This document shows, in pieces, positions 22,875 through 34,134 of a stretch of 64,000 nucleotides of DNA (positions are counted from its first letter, which is position 1; each line of letters begins with the position of its first letter). The translations under genes and the position numbers were made by a program. Location: positions 80,613,436 to 80,677,435 of the forward strand of contig OW388291.1 of NCBI GenBank assembly GCA_936450465.1, written 5' to 3'. A model generated the notes under the pieces. The model did not search any database. It saw nothing but the letters and a program-made list of their open reading frames with translations, and had not been told where the DNA came from. This stretch comes from Gibbula magus. Its lineage: Eukaryota; Mollusca; Gastropoda; Trochida; Trochidae.

Positions 22875-23433
22875 TGCCCCTATTTCACTACGAGCTGAAT
22901 TATCACGAATAGCCACGAATAGATGATTGTATAAATTCGTAAACATTCGGCAAAATTCATGAACAGCAATTTCACATGTACGAAACGTTACGAAAATTCA
23001 TAGCTTTTTATGCTAAAACCCTACGAAACAGATACGAATTATTAAGATTTTTTTACGAATTATGTACGAACTGTACGAAATATTTAAGAAACAGTTGCGA
23101 ATACACTACGAATTTTCGTCCTTAATTCGGGACATTCGTAATTTATTCTTAGTAATTCGGGGTGAGACCATCAAAATTATCAACCACGGATTTCCAAGAA
23201 ATATTAACGAACTTGTTACGAGCTTCACGAATTAGTTACGAATAGTTTATTCGTTGATTCGTGAAAATGTTTTGACAAATCAAAATTTGTTCACGAATGC
23301 CATGAATTGGAGGAATGTTGCCGAATCAACTACGAATCATTTACTAAATCCAAGAATTATTTACGAATTGTCTACGAATGTTCACGAATGTGAAACACTT
23401 CTCTTTCTATCGGCTCGTAGTGAAATAGGGGCA
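22875..23433. mobile_element. MITE, 559 bp, perfect 21 bp inverted ends, TTA target duplication
   Basis: The left terminus TGCCCCTATTTCACTACGAG plus one further base is perfectly inverted at 23413-23433. TTA flanks both sides (22872-22874 and 23434-23436). A 3 bp TTA/TAA duplication is characteristic of the PIF/Harbinger superfamily. The interior has no transposase but carries more than 20 ACGAA(T) words in both orientations, often spaced 8-14 nt. The + strand frame 23254-23472 crosses the right end and is not a gene. Confidence 0.85.
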
Positions 23434-23436
23434 TTA

Positions 23437-25520
23437 GTATTAAGATTCAGGACATATTTTTCTCCAAAATAATACAAAATTTTGCCATTTCTTCAAATTA
23501 CCTTCGCTGTTTCGATTTCGTCACGATAATTAGATATACAATGTACATGTTTGCTGGAGGGGTGTAGTTTTCTGTCGTGTGTTAAGGTAATGAAATGCGC
23601 ACGGTGACACCTACTAAACATAATATGTCAGTCCTACGGCATTCATCAAAGCTCATGTCACTATTAACGTTATCTTGCAACATGAAAACTTTTATGTTCT
23701 ATAAAAAAAAAGGAATGTGTTAAACCTTTTATAACATAGGTTAGTTCTTCTATGTACCTGGTATTTTTCATGTTTCTTTCATTTTTCTGAGCTCATTTGA
23801 AACATTTTCACGAGGCGATTAACAACACTATGTTAGGGCGAGATATCATCTTGGAATTGTAAATTCATCCCACATGGCCAGGTCTGCATATCTTTTATGG
23901 TTTAAACGTTTTTTAGAAAAAGTTTTTTTTTTATCCTTCTTAGAAAACAAAAATATAGAATTGTAATTGTTGATAACAGCTATATTTAATTTACACGAAA
24001 ACAACCAACTCTGAGTTACATATTTTCACAGGAAGAATACATTAACATTTGATAGTTAACAAATTTTACAGGTGTAAATATAACATATATGCAAGGTTAT
24101 CTCGTGTCCATAATTTAAAATATTAAGGCGTCCATAAATTGAATTGTGCGCCTCATAAAAACAGATTACAAAAGAGATAACTGTTTTGTTTTCTGCGTGG
24201 TACATGGATGACAACATATTTTAAATAAATGGTACAATGAAACTTAATTAAACTCTAATTAGGCACTTTTCAAGAAAATACCTAAATATATAGAAAATCG
24301 TGATATGTACATTGTATCTTACGATTCCGCTCGTTCTCAGATAGGCCTACCATTTACACTTATCCTAACGAGACAGTTCTGCATCGTTACGCCTTGAGTT
24401 ATTTTAAGCTTACTTGTTTGATTTTAAAAAATCCATTTTTTTACAGACACAGGTACCTGTATTTACTATACGCTCCAATCCTAAAATACCTTTTAAAATA
24501 TACAATTATAGGTCTTCTCAAAAGGATTATTCAACTGATTCTAACAACTATGTATATAACATTTCATTTTAGAAAATTCACAGGTGCTTAGAAGAAGCCA
24601 CAAAGCAAACGCTACCACAAGATTAACACAGTCACATGCCACAGTTAAATACGGAACATTTCCTTACTTTGAAGGTGTCCTCCACCTTTGAGCTGCACAC
24701 TCGGCCCTTGTGACACAGTTATCAGTTATAGTATTAACCTGGTCACGGAGATTGCTGCGACGACAAGGAGTTATGGTCTGTCTATTGTTTATTGTTCTCT
24801 GTATTTTCTTATAAAAAGTAAACTAACATTTGGGGTAAAAAAAAACCAGAGCATATTTCGTTGTCACCAGTATCCAAAATACCTTTTCTTGTATATATGA
24901 TTTTTGTTTCTGAAACATAGGATAATCAAAAGTAGCTCTTGTCACTAAATTAACGAATATGTTAGTTTTAAATTCAAGTTTTGAGGTTTCCTTGATTTCG
25001 TCCTTCGATTTATAAACAAAGATTGGTTTGGCTGGTATGTTTTTAGGTTCAAAGCTGAAATTTCTTCTTTGAATGACGAAAGAATAATTTGGATAACAAC
25101 TTATTTATTTATTCATTCATGATATTCAAAGAAGTTATCAACAATATTTCTCTTTTTTTTCAAGTTGAAATTTGTTTTCTGATAAATTAAAATTTTGTTT
25201 GAAGAATATACAATTTATTTAAGTGTCCATGAATCTCAGTCATACTCTTGTTTGGAAATCTGAAGTTTAAATATTAATTGATACTAAAATTTGTGTTGCT
25301 GGTTAAATTATTAATATAGTTTTACTAATTCGAATATAAGGCGCATTATTTCATAAGATATGGAATCACAGGTTAGTGAAATAGAATTTAGTAGTCATTA
25401 TGAACACTTTAAGTGAAAAATTATATTTGAATTACTTTATATCTATATCAGTTAAAAGTTCACGTGATAAGTATTGTTAGACGAGTACTGAAAAGAACTT
25501 AGTATCATTCTTTCCCAAAG
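23437..25520. other. AT-rich intergenic, nothing recognised
   Basis: Small frames at 24394-24591 and 24688-24900 are low-complexity hydrophobic translations of AT-rich DNA. No RNA gene or element was seen. Confidence 0.4.
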
Positions 25521-25524
25521 TACG

Positions 25525-26261
25525 AAGGTGATGGTAAGTCAAAAAGGTGATGGTAAGTCAATACGGTGATGGTAAGTCAATAAGGTGATGGTAAGTCAAT
25601 AAGGTGATGGTAAGTCAATAAGGTGATGGTAAGTTAATAAGGTGTGATGGTAAGTCAATAAGTGAAGTCAATAAGGTGTGATGGTAAGTCAATAAGTGAA
25701 GTCAATAAGGTGATGATGGTAAGTCAATAAGGTGATGTTAAGTCAATAAGTGAAGTCAATATAGGTGATGGTAAGTCAATAAGTGAAGTCAATAAGGTGA
25801 TGGTAAGTCAATAAGGTGATGGTAAGTCAATAAGGTGATGGTAAGTCAATAAGGTGATGGTAAGTCAATAAGGTGATGGTAAGTCAATAAGGTGTGATGG
25901 TAAATCAATAAGGTGATGGTAAGTCAATAAGTGAAGTCAATAAGGTGATGTTAAGTCAATAAGTGAAGTCAATATAGGTGATGGTAAGTCAATAAGTGAA
26001 GTCAATAAGATGATGGTAAGTCGATAAAGTGATGGTAAGTCAATAAGGTGATGGTAAGTTAATAAGGTGTGATGGTAAGTCAATAAGGTGATGGTAAGTC
26101 AATAAGGTGATGGTAAGTCAATAAGGTGATGGTAAGTCAATAAGGTAATGGTAAGTCAATAAGTGAAGTCAATAAGGTGATGGTAAGTCAATAAGTGAAG
26201 TCAATAAGGTGATGGTAAGTCAATAAGGTGATGGTTAGTCAATAAGGTGATGGTAAGTCAC
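25525..26261 (+). repeat. 19 nt minisatellite built on a 5' splice-site word
   Basis: The consensus unit is AAGGTGATGGTAAGTCAAT. Shorter AAGTGAAGTCAAT units and GGTGTGATGG variants are interspersed. I count about 28 exact GGTAAGT words on the + strand. Each unit reads ATG|GTAAGT, which matches eight of nine positions of the U1 snRNA-complementary donor consensus. There is no open frame through it. Confidence 0.95.
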
Positions 26262-27965
26262 TGAGGTCCACTTTGTCTCATGTCAGAGGTTGTCTGCTTA
26301 GAACAATTAAATTTAGAAAATGAACCCCGAACAACACATGGTTCAATGTCCTGAGAAGACAAAACTAGAAACATTATTTAAATTTGACTCAGTAACGTTG
26401 CCATTATTCATTTGCTATCCAATTAATCATACTGTCGTACCCTTATGTAGTAATGTTGATCACACCTTTTCTCATAAATATTCAAGACAGTAAAACACAC
26501 ACCCATAATATGATAAACAAAAGTAAGGGTTGTATATATTTGTCAACACAAAAACTGAAGAGAAATTCGATGTACTTGTGTCTATTTTATCAACATGATT
26601 ATATAATATGGGTACATTCATCTTTCGTTTTTAAAAAAAAGACTAGAAAAAAAAAGATAATCATGTTAACGTTTTATAAATCGAGGTAATCCAATCCCAT
26701 TGAGGAGAATGTTTAAATCACTTCTATATAGCCAGAGATTTGGGTCGATATTTAAAAAAAAAAGAGTAAAGTATATGTGTAACAATTTAGACAGAGGTTG
26801 TGGTATATTCATGTAAAATGGTGATACTATATGAACAAAGTATACTGACAATGTTCACATATTAAAAGGAATATTGAAGATTGACTGACATACTCTCCAA
26901 GAAAATAATTATGGTGGTTGAAGATATGTTATATTCACATACGATGGAACATGCCATCTGCTTACCATTAATGTCTCGGTTAAGCTACGGGGAAAAACAC
27001 CCACTCATTAATTCTCAAAAAATCATATTTTTAAAATAAAGTTGATACAGATATATAACTAGGTGACGGTGTCCTCAGAAGATTAAACTTCCCTGCAAGG
27101 TGCGGACTAAAGTCAATTATATTTCTACGATTCATCATATTAAAATCTGACAGTTGATGTTGGATGTGTTCTCCTTTACAGGATGATACATGGGGACTGG
27201 GGGCAGGATTCCGGGGGTCTCGTGACTGGATTATACGGTGTGAAGGGGACGGATGGGGAGATTACTGGACTTGACATCGTATATGTATATTGTATATTGA
27301 TGTGCGATCATTTAGAGCATGACATTTAGTTCAGGAAAATCATATAGGTATACCCATATCTGAAATGTATGAAAATAAGTATATGCATGTAAATATAATT
27401 GTTAAGGGATAAATGCTATTAATAATAGTACTTTAACATAATTTGTAATGAATTAATTATCGCCAGGGGATCAATGTAAACCATTTCAAGCCGCAGAATA
27501 TTAGTGACAGGTGCATTTAGAGATCGAACCATTACTAAATATATGCACCTATATACTCTTTAAATCAAACAAATTAACAACGCCTATAAGAATAAACATT
27601 TAATATTATGGGGCTGATGTGTTTCTTGATTAAATGTATTAATTGATTAAAAGGTCTAAGCAATTAAATTATGCAATTTGGGAAAAACAGATTAGACAAA
27701 TCAATTAACTGTTTGTTTTAGTTAAATTTTGGTATTCGAGACATTTTAAAATTTTCGGTCAAACTTAATAAAAGGAAAATAAAAAACACTGGAAAGGAAT
27801 AATTTTGCTTTCGGGATGATTGTGTTCGCTCCACTAAGTACCGTAGTTGAAACTATGGAAATAGAATCATTTGGAAAATATATTTTAAAAAATATCAATA
27901 CTGGAATAACTGCACGAGTCTCTCGTGGTACTGAGTATATACTTGATCAGTTTAAAGGCGCCGTA
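26262..27965. other. AT-rich intergenic, nothing firm
   Basis: A short G-rich patch (27192-27262) has several G3-G5 runs (GGGGACTGGGGG, CCGGGGG, AGGGGAC, TGGGG). Open frames at 26453-26689, 26666-26851 and 27816-28016 show no domain. Confidence 0.4.
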
Positions 27966-27969
27966 GCAC

Positions 27970-28170
27970 GTTTTTGTCTGCAACCTGCAACCATTTCATC
28001 ATTGTACCGTATTTAAAACTATACTCGAAGTGTTTAGGTATCGCTACATCAGTCAGATCACTACCTTCGAGCGGCCATTTTAATGTGAACACCTTAAAAT
28101 GGCCGCTCGATGGGAAATTGACTCACATGGCCAAAACGAACAATGTACATTTGTTTTAGAACTCTTTTTG
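27970..28170 (+). repeat. Foldback dispersed element, second copy of the family at 17.1-17.6 kb
   Basis: A perfect 16 bp inverted repeat, CGAGCGGCCATTTTAA (28068-28083) and TTAAAATGGCCGCTCG (28094-28109), encloses a 10 nt loop. Flanking words, including GTTTTAGAACTCTTTTT at about 28153-28169, match the - strand copy at 17.1-17.6 kb. The frame 27974-28159 crosses the hairpin and is not considered coding. Confidence 0.6.
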
Positions 28171-28665
28171 TTGATTCGGGGGTAGTATTTAGCCATTGGT
28201 AACACTTATCTACTTTATTTCAGTAAGACAGCGCCTTTAAATATAATTAAGTTGACATAAAAGTTTCATTGGGATTGCAAATAATGTCGTGGCATTGTGT
28301 CTTCCCCTTTGTAATCTACAATACTGAAGGATCGATACCCTGCCTGCCCCTCACAGAGACATGAGTTGTAAAACTCGTGGTGTTACATTACTCTTTTCTC
28401 ATCGTATAATGGATACTCATTTCAAATTGGTGCAGTCTTTACATCTTGGAAATTTGATGGTTTACCCATTTATTTCAAAATCCAATCGACTTGAATTCCC
28501 CTTGCCTACACATTTGAACAATCATGTTCGTCTTTTATTCACGATACAACCTATAATGTCGTGTGATTTCATTGACAATTGCTATGCCAATATGTGTGTC
28601 AGCCATAATTCTAATGAAATATGATTATATGTTTAACTTGGTAATTTTTAAATAGAGCCATTCGC
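28171..28665. other. Intergenic, unassigned frame 28361-28624
   Basis: The + strand frame 28361-28624 (87 codons) shows no recognisable motif. Nothing else was seen. Confidence 0.3.
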
Positions 28666-28668
28666 TCT

Positions 28669-29262
28669 GTAGCTCATCGGGCTTTAAACATTAACCTAAA
28701 TAAGTTTCAAACTGTATATTTTCAAGAATCGTTTATCGGAGGAATAAAAAAAATCAACTAGACAAGAAGAGGAAAATAGATCCTTAGGTCTTGGACCTTG
28801 TTTCTCATATTTGGGGTCACAGGGTCACCTAATCTACAATTTAGAATCCACATTATTAATGTGTACACAATATTTCAGCTTTCTCGAGATGTTCGTACTG
28901 CAGAAGAAAATGAAAATAACTTTCAGGTCTTGACTCTTGTGATCAATATTTTTGGTCACAGGGTAACCAATTATACAATTTAGAATCCCCATTAGCCAAG
29001 GAGTCTATACGCAACAGTTTAGCTTTCTAGAGCTTTTCGTACTGCAGAAGAAGAAGCGTGTTAGGTCATGACACATGGTTACCAATTCTACAGTTTCGAA
29101 ACCCCATTAGCCAAGTAGTCTGTACACAACATTTTAGCTCTCTAGAGTCACTGGTTCTTGAGAAGTAGTCGAAAAGGCGAACTTTTACGGACGGACAGAC
29201 GGACGGACGGACATACCAGGCCATAAACCCATCGGAGCTTTCATGCCAGATGAGCTAAAATC
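28669..29262. mobile_element. Dispersed repeat with internal ~140 bp units, GGAC tract and short inverted ends
   Basis: Three diverged units carry the landmarks GGTCTTG or GGTCATG, then GGTCACAGGG or GGTTACCAAT, ATCTACAATTTAGAATCC-like and TTTCAGCTTTCT-like sequence. They are followed by TCACTGGTTCTTGAGAAGTA and a (GGAC)n tract at 29187-29211. The ends TAGCTCATCGG (from 28670) and CCAGATGAGCTA (to about 29257) are inverted. A related copy lies at 53.24-53.96 kb. This repeat type is common in mollusc assemblies. Confidence 0.65.
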
Positions 29263-31960
29263 AAATTAATTAATTTAATAGCTTCTGGGCAAAATGTTTC
29301 CAAATTATTTGAATTATGATAAAATAGAAAACTAACATTTCTCACTCATAATACCCAAAAAGTATAATATCGCAAAACATAATTTCAAGTCTAATTGTAT
29401 AACTATTATTCAAACTAACAGGTGTTAACAATTAATAACTTCAGACCTAACACTTGTGTCAACTTTGTGAGTTATGGTAGGAAGAATAACGTTTGCCCAT
29501 AGCCTTTGTAAAATGAAGGCGTTTTCAGAAATATATAACTGTCGTCATAAACACTATAAATCTCAGAGCGAAATGAACCTTTCTTAAGGGCAAACAGTGG
29601 AATTCTCGATTATTCTTTACTAACTGAGAAAAAAAGAATTATTTCATCACAAAGTGACAGAATCTCTTAAAACTGTCAGTACAGCGTGTCGATACAAACC
29701 CTTGTAAGGAATACCTGTCACAACCTATCATACCTGAGAAGAATGATGGAAGGATATAAGTATTTTTTACCTACACGACTGTATTGTCAAGTAAGAGGTT
29801 ACATGTGACAGGTGAAGTGTAAGACGTATGTAAGCTGTAGGTCACACTATGACAATATTACACCTCCTGATCATTAAGAAATAGAGCATTACTCATCCAA
29901 CTAGTATGTAATATGGCATGGTAACACTTACCATTTAAATCTGCATTACATTTCCTGGTAGCTCTATTCATCAATATGTTTATGTTAGTTTACAATTTAG
30001 TTACATTTTGCTACATGTATTTTTCCTTAGGCATACCTGTGATTCATTTTTTAAGAAACAATCGAGTAGAAACAGAAGAACGAGCTTGTTTTAGCATAAC
30101 GCTAAGGGGAGTATAATACTTTTCGACATGTATTAGTAATCAGAATTGGTCCATTCCGTTCTCCTTTATACGTAACTTTTAAATTTCACATATCGTTATG
30201 CGTCTTTGCGCTTTGAGCATTGTTTTACAAAGGAAATAGCGCGTTATACATTGTAAACATGCTATTATTTATTATTTATTATTGGACAAGATAAATTGTT
30301 GTTAATTAATGTCATCTGCAGACTTTTAAACAATTCAAATGAATAAATGAACTACAGAAACCATTTTTTTCTTTAACAACGCTTTAATCGGGAGAAAATT
30401 TACAATGCATATAAATATAAATGAAATGTGAATTCTTTTTAAAAAAATTAAAAATAAAAAGGAAACGAAAAGCATTTTCTTTAATTTTCTTCACAATTGA
30501 GTCCGAACAAACCTAACGTTACATTTCTTCATGAAATCATTCATAAATAAAACATAACTTTCAAAAACCAACTATAGATCGAATCGCACCAAGCACCAGA
30601 GTGTGGCTGCTATAAAGTTATCAACTAGATAGTTTAGTCATATATATGTTTCATATACCAGTGTTATATGTGGAATCACATTATTTGCAATTGTAAACAT
30701 TCGTGTACATTTTCGGGTCGAGTCAATTGCGGAAATCGTACCAACACCCTCAGGGTCAGATGAGGTCATCCCTCATGGATCTAACAAATCAACCAATCAA
30801 AATGGAGTATCTGAACTGTCATGATTCACTTTGTATGATGGTATAAAGCATTTATATTAATATACAAGCGTTGATTTGTTTATCTTACCGACGTATGGCC
30901 GCTCAATTACCAACCTATGATTGAAGATAACGACAAAGTCCTTTCAATGTTAGTGTTCAATGCTGAGTTCAAAGAATACCCTTTAAACATCGAGTAGGTA
31001 TTGGTTGCATAAACAATGCTGATATAAACGCGAATTGGAATACAATCGCAGATGAGTTTGATGATTCATCATGAGAAAATGCACTTTGAAAATGCTGAAA
31101 GTGAAGGCACTGCCGGACAAAAGAACGCCCACTCAATTTCATCATACAAAAACCTTAAAATACTGTTGGCGGATGGAGTCAACTTTGAGTGTATGTAATC
31201 GGCAGATGTCTTGTAAATAAGTATACACAATTTCATTCATCATGGTCTATGATACTTTTTTTATTTCTTGAGTATTCAAACACACACTGGGTGTTGAACT
31301 CGCTTTTTAAACACGGTTTTCAGGCGGAAACTTTGTTATTTAACCTTAAACAAGTATAAAATATGAAATTAAGCTTATACAAAATGTATTTGACATAGTG
31401 TAACTTCTTGGACGTTAACGAATCTTTGCTGTACGCTGCTTTAAAATAAGCCAAAATGTCCAAATTCACTCTCCTATCTCGTCTAGTTATGGACAATTTT
31501 AAAAAAACGCGTTTTTCAATAACAACAGAAAATGTTTTTTAAAATGTATAAATTCAGTTTAGTTATAATAACTCTTGGATTAACATATCTTCAATTTTGG
31601 AGAAAGGCATTTCTTTTGCCAAGGAGTGGATATTTACATCATTGGCGGTCCATGAAAGTTAACATAAGGTTATGGTTAAACCACTGAGAATAGGATCTGT
31701 TTCCCCTGAAACGTCTCTACTTCACGTGTCCATGATCTCTGATGATTCCGACAGATAGTGATTTCCTCCAGACACGATAACCGTGTCATCTACAGATTCA
31801 TCGTTTTGTCCAAACTCACAGATCATTCGCTAAGTTCACGCTTCATAAACGAAATGATAAAACAAGTCATGTTAAACCATTGAGGAACAAAACTGATACA
31901 AACAGGCACAACAACAACAGTATCCTGTTCATCCTGTCAGCGCTGCAGTTGTCGTCTGGT
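29263..31960. other. AT-rich intergenic, nothing recognised
   Basis: No supported gene, RNA or element. The word ATGGCCGCTCAA near 30895 may be a trace of the GGCCGCTCG foldback family. Confidence 0.35.
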
Positions 31961-32045
31961 CACACAGAAGCAGACGATAATGACAGGGTTGCGTTCACTC
32001 ATCTGTCCGGAGCTGCAAGGTTCGAATCTCACGTCTCTTTATGAA
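31960..32045 (+). repeat. Possible tRNA-derived SINE remnant
   Basis: GCAAGGTTCGAATCTCACG (about 32015-32033) contains a perfect polymerase III B box. The upstream word AGCAGACGATAATG is shared with about 11780. No tRNA fold is intact. Confidence 0.3.
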
Positions 32046-32220
32046 GGGTGCTCATTTTTTGACGTCAGGTGAGGTAGCTGTGTAATTACGATATTTAGAG
32101 TCGATAAATCAGGGAGGATAGACAGGACTGGTGTGGATACCTGGCAGTGATCACCTTACACTGAGGACAAGACGAGAGCATGTGCGCGTGTGAGAAGACA
32201 AGTCGTCTCATTACATGGAT

Positions 32221-32700
32221 ATGGTGGCTGAATTCTGCCATTCGCGTCTTAGTTCCTTCGCATCTCCATTTATAGGGCGATGTCGAGATATCAAGTAGCG
32301 AAATAACGAAACAGTGACATAACGAAATAGTGAAAAAGCGAAAAAGTGAAATAGCGAATCGAAGACGCGATTCAAAGTGGCGAAGACGCGATGCACTTTA
32401 AGCTTCGCTATTTCGCATCATGTCTTCTCTTTTTCGCCCTACGTTTAGAAACAAGTAGACTAACATATAGTCCCTGAATTTTTTTTTTTATTTACTGATA
32501 TTTTATTTTTCAATATTTGATAGGAAATAAAAATGGGGGACCTGAACAATACTTAATTTCAGGCCTAGAGCTGAGGCAACTACACTGGCAAACATTTCTT
32601 ATACTTATGAAGGCTCCATTAAATTTTTGCTCTAGGGTCTGGATGACAGACTGAGAAACAAGGAGAGACGAACCCGCGAGTGGCAGAACTCAGCCACCAT
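32221..32700. mobile_element. MITE, 480 bp, 26 bp inverted ends, 8 bp target duplication
   Basis: The left end ATGGTGGCTGAATTCTGCCA continues to TTCGCG (32221-32246). It matches the inverted right end 32675-32700 at 24 of 26 positions. ACATGGAT (32213-32220) and ACATGGAG (32701-32708) form a 7/8 target duplication. An 8 bp duplication is typical of hAT elements. The interior left half is a run of AGCGAAATA/AGTGAAAAA words (about 32296-32360), with an inverted TTCGCTATTTCGC at about 32404. The - strand frame 32211-32396 is a translation of that run. Confidence 0.8.
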
Positions 32701-32708
32701 ACATGGAG

Positions 32709-33258
32709 GTCTTACCGAGAGGGTGACTGATCTACCACCCGTATATGTGATGAAGAGACGGAGATTACACCGACAGTAAAAATGATCTTTGCTTTGAAGA
32801 CACGAATATCTGCTTTCGTTTATGAGCCTGGAGGTTCAGGTGATAGCTGGTAATTAGAGGTTCGGGGGGAATGTTAACGATTAAAGAGGCGGCCCTTGGT
32901 TCTCTCCTCTGAGATAAACATGGTCGAAAACAAGCCTTCAATGAAATCCAATTTAAAGAAGATGGAAAGCCGTAACCCACTAGTGTCGAACTTTTGAAAG
33001 CATTACATGGTTGAAATTGGTTGACACATACTTTGTCATGATCTACACTTTTTTTGAAAAATCTCATCTTGCACCTGTACGTGTCATCAATCAAAGAATT
33101 AAGGATGTCTTGTATATTTTAGATGAATAATAGACACATCCATCAGATTTCAGTCAAGTATGACAGGAATGAATTTCGAATGGTCCATGTTTTGATTCTT
33201 GTTATCAACAATCACGGTTGATACTTTTGATTGAATATTGATTAAAGATATATAATAC
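32709..33258. other. Intergenic before the palindrome
   Basis: The - strand frame 32765-33094 (109 codons) has no recognisable domain. No other feature was seen. Confidence 0.35.
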
Positions 33259-33426
33259 GAACAGGAAGATTTTCTGGATAACAACTTCTTTAATGTGAAA
33301 ATACACGACGTTTCGGAGTACATACTCACTCCTTCATCACACCTGATGAAGGATCGTGAGTATGTACTCCGAAACGTCGTGTATTTTCACATTAAAGAAG
33401 TTGTTATCCAGAAAATCTTCCTGTTC
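33259..33426. repeat. 168 bp near-perfect palindrome
   Basis: The left arm 33259-33339 and right arm 33344-33426 are exact inverted copies except for a 2 nt insertion in the right arm near 33354. They are separated by a 4 nt spacer. Transcribed RNA would fold into one long hairpin and the DNA could extrude a cruciform. The right end overlaps the first 18 bases of the 5370 bp tandem unit, which starts at 33409. Confidence 0.95.
33339..33382 (+). ncRNA. Hammerhead-ribozyme-like motif (Penelope-associated minimal type)
   Basis: Plus-strand order: ACAC (33339-33342), CTGATGA (33343-33349), an extra A, a stem-II region 33351-33370, GAAAC (33371-33375), GTC (33376-33378) and GTGT (33379-33382). 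ACAC pairs with GTGT as stem I. GGA plus GT pair with AC plus TCC as stem II, with a TC bulge. Within GAAACGTC, AC and GT form the two-pair stem III, and cleavage would fall after GTC. Minimal hammerheads with such a short stem III, acting as dimers, are known from Penelope-like retroelements. The extra A after CTGATGA is atypical. The - strand arm has a clean 5 bp stem II but G instead of C at the first core position and no stem I. Confidence 0.45.
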
Positions 33427-34134
33427 TTATGTATACCACTTCTAAATGCCCTTCAAAGACCTATATAATACGAGTAAAAAAGATATTTAAAAAAATACTG
33501 AATGTAGTCGAAGCTTCATCATACAAAGCCAATACGAGTCAATGGAACAGTAGAGGACTGCATGTTTTGTCCAGCAGATCGCAGCAGTTCGAATCAGGAC
33601 GCGTCAACCAAAATACGATGAAATGGTCACTTGCCTGACTTCATTTCTCTGATTTAACTTCTTTAGGCTTTCATTACCACGTGTATTCAGGGTGCTATAG
33701 ACGTGTTTTACACTTAGTCCATGGAGGCATAATGATGCCTAACTCGGCATTTGTCCTATTTGACTAGCAGCGTCTTTGTTTTGGAAATTTAAAATAAAGA
33801 AGTTAATCATCCATAAATTATAATGTTCGATACAATTAGCACTTTGGAGAATATCTCTCAAAGTTATGAACTCAATGTATCAACTTGTCGAAGGTGAGAG
33901 CTAATGGATGAGTTGTTGTGAGAGGTTTTTTAAGGATGTCTGAATGTTGGGTTATGTTTTTTTTTAAATTTACATGAACAATATCTTAGTCATATATTTA
34001 TTTCATTTAAACCCACATGACGCAACATTTTATGTCATTGTATTACATTTTTCTTTGTTGTCATGTTTCAATGTCTTTGTATGTAAGAGATGTGACAATA
34101 ACAAACACATGTTCTCTCTTTCTTTTGTTTAGGT

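Noticed and set aside
25525..26261. CRISPR array
   Set aside because: The repeats are directly adjacent with no unique spacers, and the genome is animal. The same applies to the other arrays.
27192..27262. G-quadruplex
   Set aside because: G runs are present but four well-spaced G3+ runs within a short loop limit are not clearly met. Listed only as a G-rich patch.
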